Numbered from the stretch's first letter, positions 1 through 6,120 are shown. The stretch: DNA of 17,036 nucleotides from a bacterium (GCA_030646555.1 JAUSKP010000032.1:1-17036); one strand, 5' to 3'. The notes: generated from the sequence alone by a model not told the origin. Translations and numbers: made by a program.

Positions 1-1
1 C

Positions 2-1222
2 TCCATTGAAGATGTTAATTATTTTATTTTGAACCAAACTGAAACTAGCGGGACAATGGGTCTGTCGGATAGGATATTTAAACCCCTGGCTACAGGAGTC
101 ATTGATTTAATGGCTTTTAATGTTGGCGTTTCTTATAATCAAAATATTCCCGGTACCAGTAGCGACGTGTATATAGACTTATACGAGTGGAATAGTGCCA
201 CTCAAAACAAGGGGATTCTTTTGGCAAAAAGCGGAGCAATTACGGTTTATTCTCACACTTCCGGTCTTACTTTGTATTTTTCCGGTGAAAATAGTGTAGT
301 TTTAGACAGCAGCAAATATTATTATTTTGAGATTAATACTACTAGTAGCGGGCTAAGTATAAATTGGCGTCCGTATATTGTTATTAAAGCCGCATCAACT
401 GGAATTATTGGAATATCCAGCCCGGCCAGCAACTATGTTTACGGAGATCCGAATGTTGATTTTAGTTTTAAGTATTTAGAGCCGTCTAGTAATAAATATA
501 ATGCCGTTGTTGTGGAGACTAGGGATTTTTATACTGACGTGATTGTTGATAATTATCGTGTTGATTTGGAGACTAGCCAAAAAACTATTGGTTGGCACGA
601 AATCAGCGGAAACTTAGGTATAAATCGCCCTGGCTATTTTAAGATAAAAGCATCTTTGTCCGATTCAATAAAATCAGAAGCATATTTTTCTGTTTTTGGC
701 GCCGAACCGGCGGAAGGAAAATTATTAGATCAAAATAGTTTTTCAACCGGTCTTTCTGGATCTCAGTTCTCGGGTCAAGTTTTCAGGCCCGTTGTTTCCG
801 GGCAAGTTGATAGTCTCACTTTGCGGGTGAATTCAACCGGATCCGATAGTTCATCGCAAAGTGATTCTTATTGGAATATTTATGAATGGGATGGAACCGG
901 CAATGATTTGAATGGATCTAGGGGCGCGCTTTTGGCCACTACCACTCCTAAATTTTTAGTTCCGAGAACTTATTATCCCGGTCCAGTGGAAGAAACTTGG
1001 GATTTTGATAGTAATAATGAAATTTATCTGGATTCTAGCAAATATTATTTTCTAACATTGAGCATAGTATCTAGAAATCCTCAAAATCCGCTCACTCCGC
1101 AGCTGTCTATGAATATATCCACTAACGGTTCTTTAATCGATGGCAGGTTAATTGGTCAATATATAAATCAAGGGGACTTATATTTGATTATCAATAAAAA
1201 AGCAGAAAACCCTAGTTTGTAA
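2..1222 (+). CDS. Surface-type protein with duplicated beta-rich modules (5' end outside window)
   Basis: The reading frame is open to the left edge, so this is the C-terminal ~406 residues of a longer protein; the TTG at 29 is internal and need not be a start. Two homologous modules are visible. The first, about residues 1-125 of the fragment, contains LYEW, then GILLAKS, then VVLDSSKYYYFEI. The second, about the last 170 residues, contains IYEW, then GALLATT, then IYLDSSKYYFLTL. Between them lies a ~100-residue segment resembling an Ig-like/Y_Y_Y beta domain (from about GIIGISSPASNYVYGD to YFSVFG). The protein is rich in Ser, Thr, Asn and Tyr, has no cysteine in the visible part and no membrane segment, which suits an exported repetitive surface protein. 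Export cannot be confirmed because the N-terminus is missing. No family is recognised with certainty. The stop is TAA at 1220-1222. Confidence 0.8.
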   Translation, partial: SIEDVNYFILNQTETSGTMGLSDRIFKPLATGVIDLMAFNVGVSYNQNIPGTSSDVYIDLYEWNSATQNKGILLAKSGAITVYSHTSGLTLYFSGENSVVLDSSKYYYFEINTTSSGLSINWRPYIVIKAASTGIIGISSPASNYVYGDPNVDFSFKYLEPSSNKYNAVVVETRDFYTDVIVDNYRVDLETSQKTIGWHEISGNLGINRPGYFKIKASLSDSIKSEAYFSVFGAEPAEGKLLDQNSFSTGLSGSQFSGQVFRPVVSGQVDSLTLRVNSTGSDSSSQSDSYWNIYEWDGTGNDLNGSRGALLATTTPKFLVPRTYYPGPVEETWDFDSNNEIYLDSSKYYFLTLSIVSRNPQNPLTPQLSMNISTNGSLIDGRLIGQYINQGDLYLIINKKAENPSL

Positions 1223-1245
1223 TTTTTGTTTTAAGAAAGCATAAT
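1217..1245 (+). promoter_or_regulatory. Candidate promoter, probably leaderless, for the 125-residue gene
   Basis: TTGTAA (1217-1222, overlapping the upstream stop codon) and CATAAT (1240-1245) are separated by 17 bases. A start site seven bases after the -10 box would fall on the ATG at 1252, predicting a leaderless message. The inference rests on consensus match only. Confidence 0.45.
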
Positions 1246-1251
1246 ATAGGT

Positions 1252-1629
1252 ATGTTTGAATTTTTAAACGATTGGAAAAAATCTGAAAAAGAGCTTATTG
1301 ATGAGCAGATGAGGAAGTCTAAAAACGCAGTTGAAACCCAAAGAAAATTGGATGAATTAGATAGGGAATATGATGCTGTGCGGGACATTGTTGATGAACT
1401 TTCTAAAGAGCAAAAAGAAATGCTCAAAAATGTTCCCAGGACAAAGGAGGGGTGGGATGAACTTGGCGCGCTAGGAGATGATATAGAAAAAAGGGAAGAA
1501 AAACTATCAGAGATTGTCAATGAAATATGGGGAGTGATAGATGAGATGCCGCTTAGCGATGATGATTTTCTTAAGCGCTGGGAGAAAGTGGCTATGGAGG
1601 TGATGAAAAGGCACCATTTGAATAACTAG
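1252..1629 (+). CDS. Small charged coiled-coil protein, function unknown
   Basis: This 125-residue protein begins MFEFLNDWKKSEKEL and is almost wholly helical and charged (Glu, Lys, Asp). Runs compatible with a coiled coil extend over about residues 5-105. There is no signal peptide, membrane span or cysteine, so it is probably cytoplasmic. The ATG has no Shine-Dalgarno sequence, but a -10-like box lies just upstream, as expected for a leaderless gene. It starts 30 bases after the preceding gene and is followed by a strong independent promoter at 1649. No family is recognised; length, absence of internal stops and coherent codon use support it as real. A structural or scaffolding role would be a guess. 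Confidence 0.72.
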   Translation: MFEFLNDWKKSEKELIDEQMRKSKNAVETQRKLDELDREYDAVRDIVDELSKEQKEMLKNVPRTKEGWDELGALGDDIEKREEKLSEIVNEIWGVIDEMPLSDDDFLKRWEKVAMEVMKRHHLNN

Positions 1630-1648
1630 AGGTGTTTTTTTGCTGCAT

Positions 1649-1677
1649 TTGACAAAGTGCTATGAATATGGTATCCT
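1649..1677 (+). promoter_or_regulatory. Near-consensus sigma-70 promoter
   Basis: A perfect -35 TTGACA (1649-1654) is followed by a 17-base spacer and TATCCT (1672-1677). This is the best -35/-10 pair in the window. It predicts a transcript starting near 1684 that carries a nested palindrome, the 95-residue reading frame and the terminator ending near 2146. Confidence 0.75.
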
Positions 1678-1721
1678 AAACTAATGAAAGTGTAGTTCTT
1701 TAATTTTTCGGAAAATATAGA

Positions 1722-1784
1722 TCCGCCTTCGCATCCCGCCGTCGTTAAAACTATGACGGGCGAGGAAAGCTATGGCGGACAAAG
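1722..1784. repeat. Nested palindromic repeat (TCCGCC/GGCGGA family, element inside element)
   Basis: Outer arms are TCCGCCTTCGC (1722-1732) and GCTATGGCGGA (1769-1779), followed by CAAAG. A second element of the same pattern lies between them: CCCGCCGTCGTTAAAAC (1735-1751) and TATGACGGGCG (1752-1762). Relatives occur at 4801-4863, 7755-7782 and, reversed, at about 16141-16173. It lies in the predicted leader of the 95-residue gene, just before its ribosome binding site. Confidence 0.8.
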
Positions 1785-1793
1785 GGAGGGCTT

Positions 1794-2081
1794 ATGCCTG
1801 ACGGATGGGTTTATACACACATGGAGTATAACCGCATAACCGGCGCCACCAAGCACCCGGTTACGCTCTTAAAAGCCAAGTGCTTAGCCGATGCCCTTGA
1901 GGAGGGTAAGGGGCTGTGGCATGAACGGCTTAAAGGGTCGGAGGATGCCGAGGGCGCCAAAAGGCTCGAGGGGTGCGATGGTCTTTTCTGGCCAAGCAAA
2001 CCCAGGGTAAAACTGGATGTTCCTATTCCGGTGGAACCCTTCGAGGCTATATACTCGGCCGACCCCTATGAGGCCAAGTAA
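1794..2081 (+). CDS. Orphan 95-residue protein with atypical composition
   Basis: The protein begins MPDGWVYTHMEYNRITG and contains two cysteines, four tryptophans and a proline-rich C-terminal third (VKLDVPIPVEPFEAIY); I recognise no domain. No signal peptide or membrane segment is apparent. Third codon positions are mostly G or C (GCC, GAG, GGG, AAG, CTC, ACC), unlike the A/T-ending codons of all neighbours. It is also the only gene here with a strong Shine-Dalgarno sequence (AAAGGGAGGG, four bases from the ATG after GGAGG). It has its own near-consensus promoter (1649-1677) and terminator (2110-2146). These differences suggest recent acquisition or unusually high expression. A structured non-coding RNA is the alternative, but the uninterrupted frame, ribosome binding site and RNY-like codon pattern favour a protein. 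Confidence 0.7.
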   Translation: MPDGWVYTHMEYNRITGATKHPVTLLKAKCLADALEEGKGLWHERLKGSEDAEGAKRLEGCDGLFWPSKPRVKLDVPIPVEPFEAIYSADPYEAK

Positions 2082-2109
2082 AGTTCTATTGGTCGTACTT
2101 TGAACGATC

Positions 2110-2146
2110 AAAGCCCCCCGATCCTAATCGGGGGGCTTTTGTTTTT
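2110..2146 (+). terminator. Strong intrinsic terminator
   Basis: A perfect 12-bp stem, AAGCCCCCCGAT (2111-2122) with ATCGGGGGGCTT (2127-2138), has a CCTA loop and is followed by a T-rich tract to 2146. It ends the transcript of the 95-residue gene. Confidence 0.95.
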
Positions 2147-2164
2147 AATAATAGGCGGATAGTT

Positions 2165-2170
2165 TATAAT
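2165..2170 (+). promoter_or_regulatory. Candidate -10 box for the trmH-like operon
   Basis: TATAAT at 2165-2170 lies 14 bases before the ATG at 2185, so the leader would be about 8 bases. No good -35 is seen at the expected distance, where the terminator T-tract lies. Confidence 0.4.
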
Positions 2171-2184
2171 AAAGAGAACTTCTT

Positions 2185-2724
2185 ATGATAATTGTTTTGG
2201 ACAACATCCGCAGTCTTTTCAATGTCGGTTCTATTTTTAGAACAGCTGATGCCGTTGGCGCGGAAAAAATATATCTTTGCGGAATAACTCCGACTCCGGA
2301 GGACAGATTCGGAAGGATCAGACCGCAACTTGCCAAGGTTTCTTTAGGCGCGGAAAAAACAGTTGAATGGGAGTATGTAAAATCTACAAGTAAGTTGATT
2401 GATATGCTGAAAAAGTCGAAGTCCCGTAGCGAGCTTCGCTCTGCTACTGGGGAGAAGTATAAAATATTTGTGGTGGAACAGGACAAAAAATCTATCCCAT
2501 ATTACAAGCTTAAATTGTCTCCCTCCGGGAGATCTCCCAAAGGGAGAAAAAAAATGGATTTAGAAAAAGTTGTTTTGGTTTTCGGAAATGAAGTGGATGG
2601 GATCTCAAAAAATGTTTTGAAGAAAGCCGATAAGATATTAGAAATACCCATGGTGGGCATGAAAGAGTCTTTGAATGTTTCGGTGTCGGCGGGAATTGTA
2701 ATGTTTGGAATAAAATATAAATAA
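2185..2724 (+). CDS. SpoU/TrmH-family (SPOUT) RNA 2'-O-methyltransferase
   Basis: Predicted to transfer a methyl group from S-adenosylmethionine to a ribose 2'-OH of tRNA or rRNA in the cytoplasm; the target is not determinable. All three SpoU motifs are present: motif 1 at residues 7-24 (NIRSLFNVGSIFRTADAVG), motif 2 at 129-141 (VLVFGNEVDGIS) and motif 3 at 153-173 (IPMVGMKESLNVSVSAG), the last two forming the knotted cofactor site. It is a minimal catalytic domain without an N-terminal RNA-binding extension. At 179 residues it is longer than the usual ~150 because two palindromic DNA elements are read in frame between motifs 1 and 2 (residues ~79-90 and ~112-121). It is first in a three-gene operon, two bases before the DUF192 gene. 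Confidence 0.92.
   Translation: MIIVLDNIRSLFNVGSIFRTADAVGAEKIYLCGITPTPEDRFGRIRPQLAKVSLGAEKTVEWEYVKSTSKLIDMLKKSKSRSELRSATGEKYKIFVVEQDKKSIPYYKLKLSPSGRSPKGRKKMDLEKVVLVFGNEVDGISKNVLKKADKILEIPMVGMKESLNVSVSAGIVMFGIKYK
2422..2453. repeat. In-frame palindromic element 1 in the SpoU methyltransferase gene
   Basis: TCCCGTAGCGAGC (2422-2434) pairs with GCTCTGCTACTGGGGA (2438-2453) around a TTC loop, with two bulged T residues. It is translated as about SRSELRSATGE in a variable region between conserved motifs. Confidence 0.8.
2518..2547. repeat. In-frame palindromic element 2 in the SpoU methyltransferase gene
   Basis: Two adjacent hairpins, CTCCC-TCC-GGGAG (2519-2531) and CTCCC-AAA-GGGAG (2534-2546), also form one larger palindrome with TCTCCC and GGGAGA at its ends. 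It is translated as SPSGRSPKGR just before motif 2. Confidence 0.78.
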
Positions 2725-2726
2725 AA

Positions 2727-3266
2727 ATGAAACACATCAAGAAAATAATTTTAGGAGCAGTAGTTTTTATAATAGTGGTCATTTTGGGTTTGGCGTATGC
2801 TTTTGTCGGCAATAAAAACAAAATAATTTCAGTGAAAGTGGGCGAGAATGTTTTTAGAGCTGAAGTGGCGGAAACGATGGCTCAAAAAGCTAAAGGACTT
2901 TCTTTCAGGGATAGCTTAGATAAAGATAGCGCGATGTATTTTGATTTTGGCAAAGAGGGCAATCAAGTCTTTTGGATGATGGGAATGAGGTTTCCCATAG
3001 ATATTATTTGGATAAAAAATAATGTGGTTGTGGGCATAGAAAAAAATGTGCCGGCGCCAGAAAAAGGAACTCCGGAAAATGCTTTAAAAAGGTATTATTC
3101 GCCGGAACCAGTTGACCCCGTTAGAAGCCGCCCTGCCGAAGGCAGTGCTACGGCCACCTCGGGGCGACCTGCTTCTAACGGGGTTGATAAGGTTTTGGAA
3201 ATAAATGCCGGTTTAAGCGATGAACTAGGCATAAAAGTTGGAGATAATTTCACTATTATTGACTAA
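2727..3266 (+). CDS. DUF192 family protein, membrane-anchored
   Basis: The 179-residue protein has an N-terminal hydrophobic segment (residues 7-27) after MKHIKK, so it is probably anchored with the rest outside the membrane. The DUF192 fold signatures follow: EVAETMAQKAKGLSFR (46-61), FWMMGMRFPIDIIWI (82-96) and, at the end, VLEINAGLSDELGIKVGD (156-173), matching the family's GL-R, WM--PLDiiwi and LE-naG--- patterns. The function of DUF192 is unknown. Residues ~129-154 (PVDPVRSRPAEGSATATSG and beyond) do not belong to the family; they are encoded by a 70-bp palindrome inserted just before the last conserved block. The start is two bases after the methyltransferase stop, and the TAA overlaps the transporter ATG (TAATG), indicating translational coupling. 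Confidence 0.88.
   Translation: MKHIKKIILGAVVFIIVVILGLAYAFVGNKNKIISVKVGENVFRAEVAETMAQKAKGLSFRDSLDKDSAMYFDFGKEGNQVFWMMGMRFPIDIIWIKNNVVVGIEKNVPAPEKGTPENALKRYYSPEPVDPVRSRPAEGSATATSGRPASNGVDKVLEINAGLSDELGIKVGDNFTIID
3115..3184. repeat. 70-bp in-frame palindromic element in the DUF192 gene
   Basis: Perfect 14-bp arms, ACCCCGTTAGAAGC (3115-3128) and GCTTCTAACGGGGT (3171-3184), enclose a second level: CGCCC/GGGCG and the small hairpin TGCCGAAGGCA. The frame stays open and adds about 24-25 residues. It is the largest of the in-gene palindromes. Confidence 0.9.
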
Positions 3267-4510
3267 TGGAAATAGAAACAGAAAATAAAAGCAAAAAAAT
3301 ATTAGGTTTGAGGAAAAATGTTTTTTGGCTGGGCATTGTGAGTCTATTCAATGATTTTTCCGGAGAAATGATCTATTCGGTGATGCCGGGATTTTTGACC
3401 ACGGTTCTTGGCGCGCCCCCGATATTCGTCGGTTTTATTGATGGATTTGCGGATGCTTTGGCGAGTTTTCTTAAAATATATTCTGGCTGGCTCTCGGATA
3501 AGATAAAAAAGAGGAAATTTTTATCGGTCATCGGCTATTCGCTTTCAACGTCCACACGCTGTTTTTTGGCTTTAGCCGGAAATTTTGGGCAGGTTTTCTT
3601 CTTAAGGGCGATTGATAGGGTTGGAAAAGGTTTGCGGGATTCTCCGCGCGACGCCTTGATTTCTGAATCTGTTGAGCCGGGCGAACTGGGAAAGTCTTTT
3701 GGATACCATCGCGCTATGGATACAGTGGGCAAGGTTTTGGGCCCCTTGGCCGCCATAATTATTCTGCCCCTGATATTAAACGATTATAGATTGCTTTTTA
3801 AGATCGCTTTTGTTCTTGGTATTTTTGCGGTAGCCGCTTTCTTTTTTGTGAAAGAAATGAATCCGCCAGCTGGCGGAGAAAAGTTTGGGAATACAAAATT
3901 GAAGGATGATGGCATAAAGGCGAGCGATCTTAAAAAGATTTTTTCTCTTAGCGAGTATTCAAAAGAATTTAAACTTTTCATTCTTTCTATTTTTATTTTT
4001 GGCCTAGGAGAAATGCCTATGGCGCTTACTTTATTAAAATCTAAAGAAATCGGTTTGGATGGATTTTCAATTCCCTTGATGTATTTCGTCAGTAATTTGG
4101 CATTTGTATTATTTGCCATTCCTGCCGGCCGCATATCCGATAAAATAGGCGAAAAGAAAATATTAATACTTGGTTTTTTGGCGGCCATAATCGCTTATGT
4201 GAATCTGGCGGTATTTAAAAATGTCTATTTTGTAGTTTTAGGATTTATTTTCATCGGGCTTTATTCGGCTATGACGGACGGAGTGGAAAGGGCTTTAGCC
4301 AGTAAATTAGTGGCTCATGAAAAGTTGGCTGCCGGACAGGGTTTTTTGAATGCCGCTATCGGTATTTCCACATTGCTTTCCAGTATTATCGGCGGAGGAA
4401 TTTGGACCTTGTTTGGATCAGGCCCTGCTTTTGTTTATGGCATTTTTATGATGATTATTGGTTTGTTTTCTTTTGTTGTTTTAAACCCCGCACCTTTTAA
4501 GAATAACTAA
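3266..4510 (+). CDS. Major facilitator superfamily transporter
   Basis: This 414-residue, ~12-span inner-membrane transporter carries the MFS motif A-like loop SGWLSDKIKKRK (73-84), and a related loop AGRISDKIGEKK opens the second half. DRVGKGLRDSPRDALISES (118-136) and FGYHRAMDTVGKVLGPL (145-161) are typical of a subgroup often annotated as drug or metabolite exporters; the substrate cannot be read from sequence. A charged cytoplasmic loop at about 197-232 separates the halves and contains NPPAGG, encoded by a perfect 16-bp palindrome (3862-3877). The last residues (VVLNPAPFKNN) are encoded by the left arm of a long inverted repeat, so the native C-terminus may have been altered. The ATG overlaps the preceding stop by one base. 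Confidence 0.9.
   Translation: MEIETENKSKKILGLRKNVFWLGIVSLFNDFSGEMIYSVMPGFLTTVLGAPPIFVGFIDGFADALASFLKIYSGWLSDKIKKRKFLSVIGYSLSTSTRCFLALAGNFGQVFFLRAIDRVGKGLRDSPRDALISESVEPGELGKSFGYHRAMDTVGKVLGPLAAIIILPLILNDYRLLFKIAFVLGIFAVAAFFFVKEMNPPAGGEKFGNTKLKDDGIKASDLKKIFSLSEYSKEFKLFILSIFIFGLGEMPMALTLLKSKEIGLDGFSIPLMYFVSNLAFVLFAIPAGRISDKIGEKKILILGFLAAIIAYVNLAVFKNVYFVVLGFIFIGLYSAMTDGVERALASKLVAHEKLAAGQGFLNAAIGISTLLSSIIGGGIWTLFGSGPAFVYGIFMMIIGLFSFVVLNPAPFKNN
3862..3877. repeat. 16-bp perfect palindrome inside the MFS gene
   Basis: TCCGCCAGCTGGCGGA is fully self-complementary and encodes part of NPPAGGE in the central cytoplasmic loop. Its TCCGCC/GGCGGA ends match the intergenic family at 1722 and 7755. Confidence 0.7.
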
Positions 4511-4709
4511 TCTTTAAAATATTCTGAGTTCTGAGTTATATTAAACCCCGCACCTTTTGGCGTGTGAGTTGCAAATAGCGATTAGATAACATTGCCATTG
4601 CGTCAATTCGTACCAAAAGGTGCGGGGTAAAAAGTGAAAAATGGAGCTTGGACGTATAAATTATTAAATAATTAAAATTGAGAAACCCAATTCTTAAAAG
4701 GTGCGGGGT
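4485..4709. repeat. Two nested CCCCGCACC-armed inverted repeats
   Basis: Outer arms are 20-bp perfect: ACCCCGCACCTTTTAAGAAT (4485-4504) and its complement ATTCTTAAAAGGTGCGGGGT (4690-4709). Inside them is a second pair with 16-bp perfect arms: ACCCCGCACCTTTTGG (4545-4560) and CCAAAAGGTGCGGGGT (4613-4628). The left outer arm encodes the C-terminus and stop region of the MFS gene. The loops are AT-rich and hold no gene. Confidence 0.88.
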
Positions 4710-4779
4710 AAATAAAAATAGAAGAGAGGCTTAAATACATTTCACAGCCATGGCTTAAAGGGTAAAAAAGTCATAATTT

Positions 4780-4788
4780 TGCTATAAT
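4780..4788 (+). promoter_or_regulatory. Extended -10 promoter, probably of gap
   Basis: TGCTATAAT is a perfect TGnTATAAT extended -10; no -35 match is seen. Transcription would begin near 4795, giving a ~210-base leader that contains two palindromic structures before the gap ATG. Confidence 0.55.
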
Positions 4789-4800
4789 AAATGTATTAAA

Positions 4801-4863
4801 TCCCGTCGTCGCTTCCTCCTTCGCCAAGGCTATGGCGGACAAAGAAAGCTATGGCGGGCAAAG
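4801..4863. repeat. Nested palindromic repeat (TCCGCC/GGCGGA family)
   Basis: An outer element (TCCCGTCGTCGCT... AAAGCTATGGCGGGCAAAG) is interrupted by an inner one (TCCTCCTTCGCCAAGGCTAT followed by GGCGGACAAAG). The organisation matches that at 1722-1784, with the two copies placed at the same relative position. Confidence 0.8.
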
Positions 4864-4874
4864 TAAAAATATGA

Positions 4875-5004
4875 ATCCCGCACATAACAAAGACAAATGA
4901 GTCTGGTGCGTGGATAATAATAAGTAATTAACGTCGTAGTAAATTAATATATAAAAACAAAGTCAGAGAAAGCTATGCTTTCCAGTCTTTGTTATGTGCG
5001 GGAT
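4875..5004. repeat. 20-bp inverted repeat enclosing the gap leader and reaching its start codon
   Basis: ATCCCGCACATAACAAAGAC (4875-4894) is perfectly complementary to GTCTTTGTTATGTGCGGGAT (4985-5004), with a 90-base AT-rich interval containing the small hairpin GAAAGC-TAT-GCTTTC. The right arm ends on the AT of the gap ATG. Confidence 0.9.
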
Positions 5005-6022
5005 GAAAACAAAAATTGCAATAAATGGTTTTGGACGCATTGGACGATTATTATTCAGGGAAATGTGGAAAAACAAAAATTTTGAAATTGTCGCCGTAAA
5101 TGATCTGGGCAATATTGAAAACCTCGCCTATTTGTTGAAATATGACACGGTCTATAGGCAATTTGGCGAGGAAGTGAAAGTTGGGAACGGGGAATTGATA
5201 ATCAGCGGAAAAAAGATAAAAGTTTTGCAGGAAAAAGATCCGGTTTTGTTGCCTTGGAAGAAAATGGATATAGATGTAGTTGTTGAATCTACCGGAGCTT
5301 TTGAATCTTTTGAAAAAGCAGAAATGCATTTGAAGGCAGGCGCCAAGAAAGTGGTTATCACTGCTCCGGCAAAAGATGGAGAAAGAGCCGATGCTAAAAC
5401 TGTTTTGATGGGCGTGAATGAAAAAGAATTTAAAGTCTGCAAAATAACTTCCAATGGATCCTGCACGACCAATGCGGTTTCGCCAGTTGCGGCAATTATG
5501 GCGGAAACTGTCGGTATAAAAAAAGCGGTAATAAGCACGAATCATGCTTATACAGCCACCCAAAGCGTTGTAGATAGTCCGACTAAGGGAAAAGATTTTA
5601 GGCGGGGCAGAGCAGCGGCCCAAAATCTTATTCCTTCTTCGACTGGCGCTGCGGTTTCGGTGGTTAGGGCCTTTCCGGAACTTCAAGGAAAATTTGACGG
5701 CGTAGCAATTCGCGTGCCAGTCATTTCAGGATCGATCGCGGACTTTACTTTTATATCAAATAGAAAAACTTCAGTGGAAGAGATAAATAATATATTTAGA
5801 AAAGCCGAGAAAGAAAAGCGCTGGGAGGGAATATTGAAAACAACAGAAGACCAAATCGTTTCTTCCGATGTGATCGGCGAGCCGTATGGCGCGATAATTG
5901 ATCTTAAATTTACGCAGGTGGTTGACGGCGACTTGGTGAAGATATTTTCCTGGTATGACAATGAGGCCGGCTATGTTTCCATATTGGTAAAACATATTCA
6001 GAAAGCGGCTGAAAGTTTGTAG
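5003..6022 (+). CDS. gap: Glyceraldehyde-3-phosphate dehydrogenase (phosphorylating)
   Basis: Oxidises glyceraldehyde 3-phosphate to 1,3-bisphosphoglycerate with NAD in cytoplasmic glycolysis. From the chosen ATG the 339-residue protein begins MKTKIAINGFGRIGR, the usual start with the Rossmann glycine motif at once; the ATG at 4994 would add Met-Cys-Gly from a repeat arm. The active-site motif SNGSCTTN places the catalytic Cys at 154, and NHAYTATQ supplies the partner His. RRGRAAAQNLIPSSTGAA is the phosphate-binding loop and WYDNEAGY the C-terminal motif (normally WYDNEWGY/WYDNExGY). Asp in AVNDL suggests NAD rather than NADP. Length is normal. No Shine-Dalgarno sequence is visible; the start lies at the edge of an inverted repeat. 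Neighbouring rpiB, rpe, transketolase and fba support a central-carbon role. Confidence 0.97.
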   Translation: MKTKIAINGFGRIGRLLFREMWKNKNFEIVAVNDLGNIENLAYLLKYDTVYRQFGEEVKVGNGELIISGKKIKVLQEKDPVLLPWKKMDIDVVVESTGAFESFEKAEMHLKAGAKKVVITAPAKDGERADAKTVLMGVNEKEFKVCKITSNGSCTTNAVSPVAAIMAETVGIKKAVISTNHAYTATQSVVDSPTKGKDFRRGRAAAQNLIPSSTGAAVSVVRAFPELQGKFDGVAIRVPVISGSIADFTFISNRKTSVEEINNIFRKAEKEKRWEGILKTTEDQIVSSDVIGEPYGAIIDLKFTQVVDGDLVKIFSWYDNEAGYVSILVKHIQKAAESL

Positions 6023-6027
6023 ATGGG

Positions 6028-6084
6028 CTTGCTCCGCCGATTATTTTCTCGGAAACAGCATAATTTTTGGGTTGGCAGAGCAAG
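6028..6084. repeat. Inverted repeat just after gap
   Basis: CTTGCTCCGCC (6028-6038) pairs with GGCAGAGCAAG (6074-6084) with one mismatch around a 35-base AT-rich loop. It begins six bases after the gap stop. The U-run after it (TATTTAATTTT) is too broken for a confident terminator, but 3'-end protection is possible. Confidence 0.6.
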
Positions 6085-6120
6085 TATTTAATTTTGAGTT
6101 ATTATTAAGATGGATTGCAT

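Larger units (their letters stand above)
4511..5002. other. Gene-free stretch made mostly of repeats
   Basis: These 492 bases hold most of the nested CCCCGCACC repeats, an extended -10 box, a nested TCCGCC-type element and a 20-bp inverted repeat running into the gap start codon. I see no credible reading frame, tRNA or conserved RNA in it. Confidence 0.7.

Noticed and set aside
29..31. TTG as the start of the first gene
   Set aside because: The frame is open to the window edge and homologous module sequence begins at once, so the true start lies upstream.
1212..1520. Minus-strand reading frames such as 1212-1520, 3784-4188, 5051-5686 and 8366-8698
   Set aside because: They are antisense to well-supported genes, have unlikely amino-acid composition and no recognisable domain or start signals.
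1684..2146. Structured RNA (RNase P RNA, tmRNA, 6S or SRP RNA) instead of a protein gene
   Set aside because: GAGGAAAG at 1762 recalls RNase P RNA, but the rest of its conserved blocks are missing, the motif belongs to the palindromic repeat, and no tmRNA or SRP landmarks are seen; the open frame has a strong ribosome binding site.
4994..5002. Upstream in-frame ATG for gap (adds Met-Cys-Gly)
   Set aside because: It lies inside the repeat arm, and the second ATG gives the usual GAPDH N-terminus with the glycine motif at the normal distance.
4485..5004. Insertion sequence remnant in the gap leader region
   Set aside because: Inverted repeats are present, but no transposase fragment can be read in any frame; a non-autonomous palindromic element fits better.
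6028..6095. Intrinsic terminator after gap
   Set aside because: The stem has a 35-base loop and the following T-tract is interrupted, so it was kept only as an inverted repeat.
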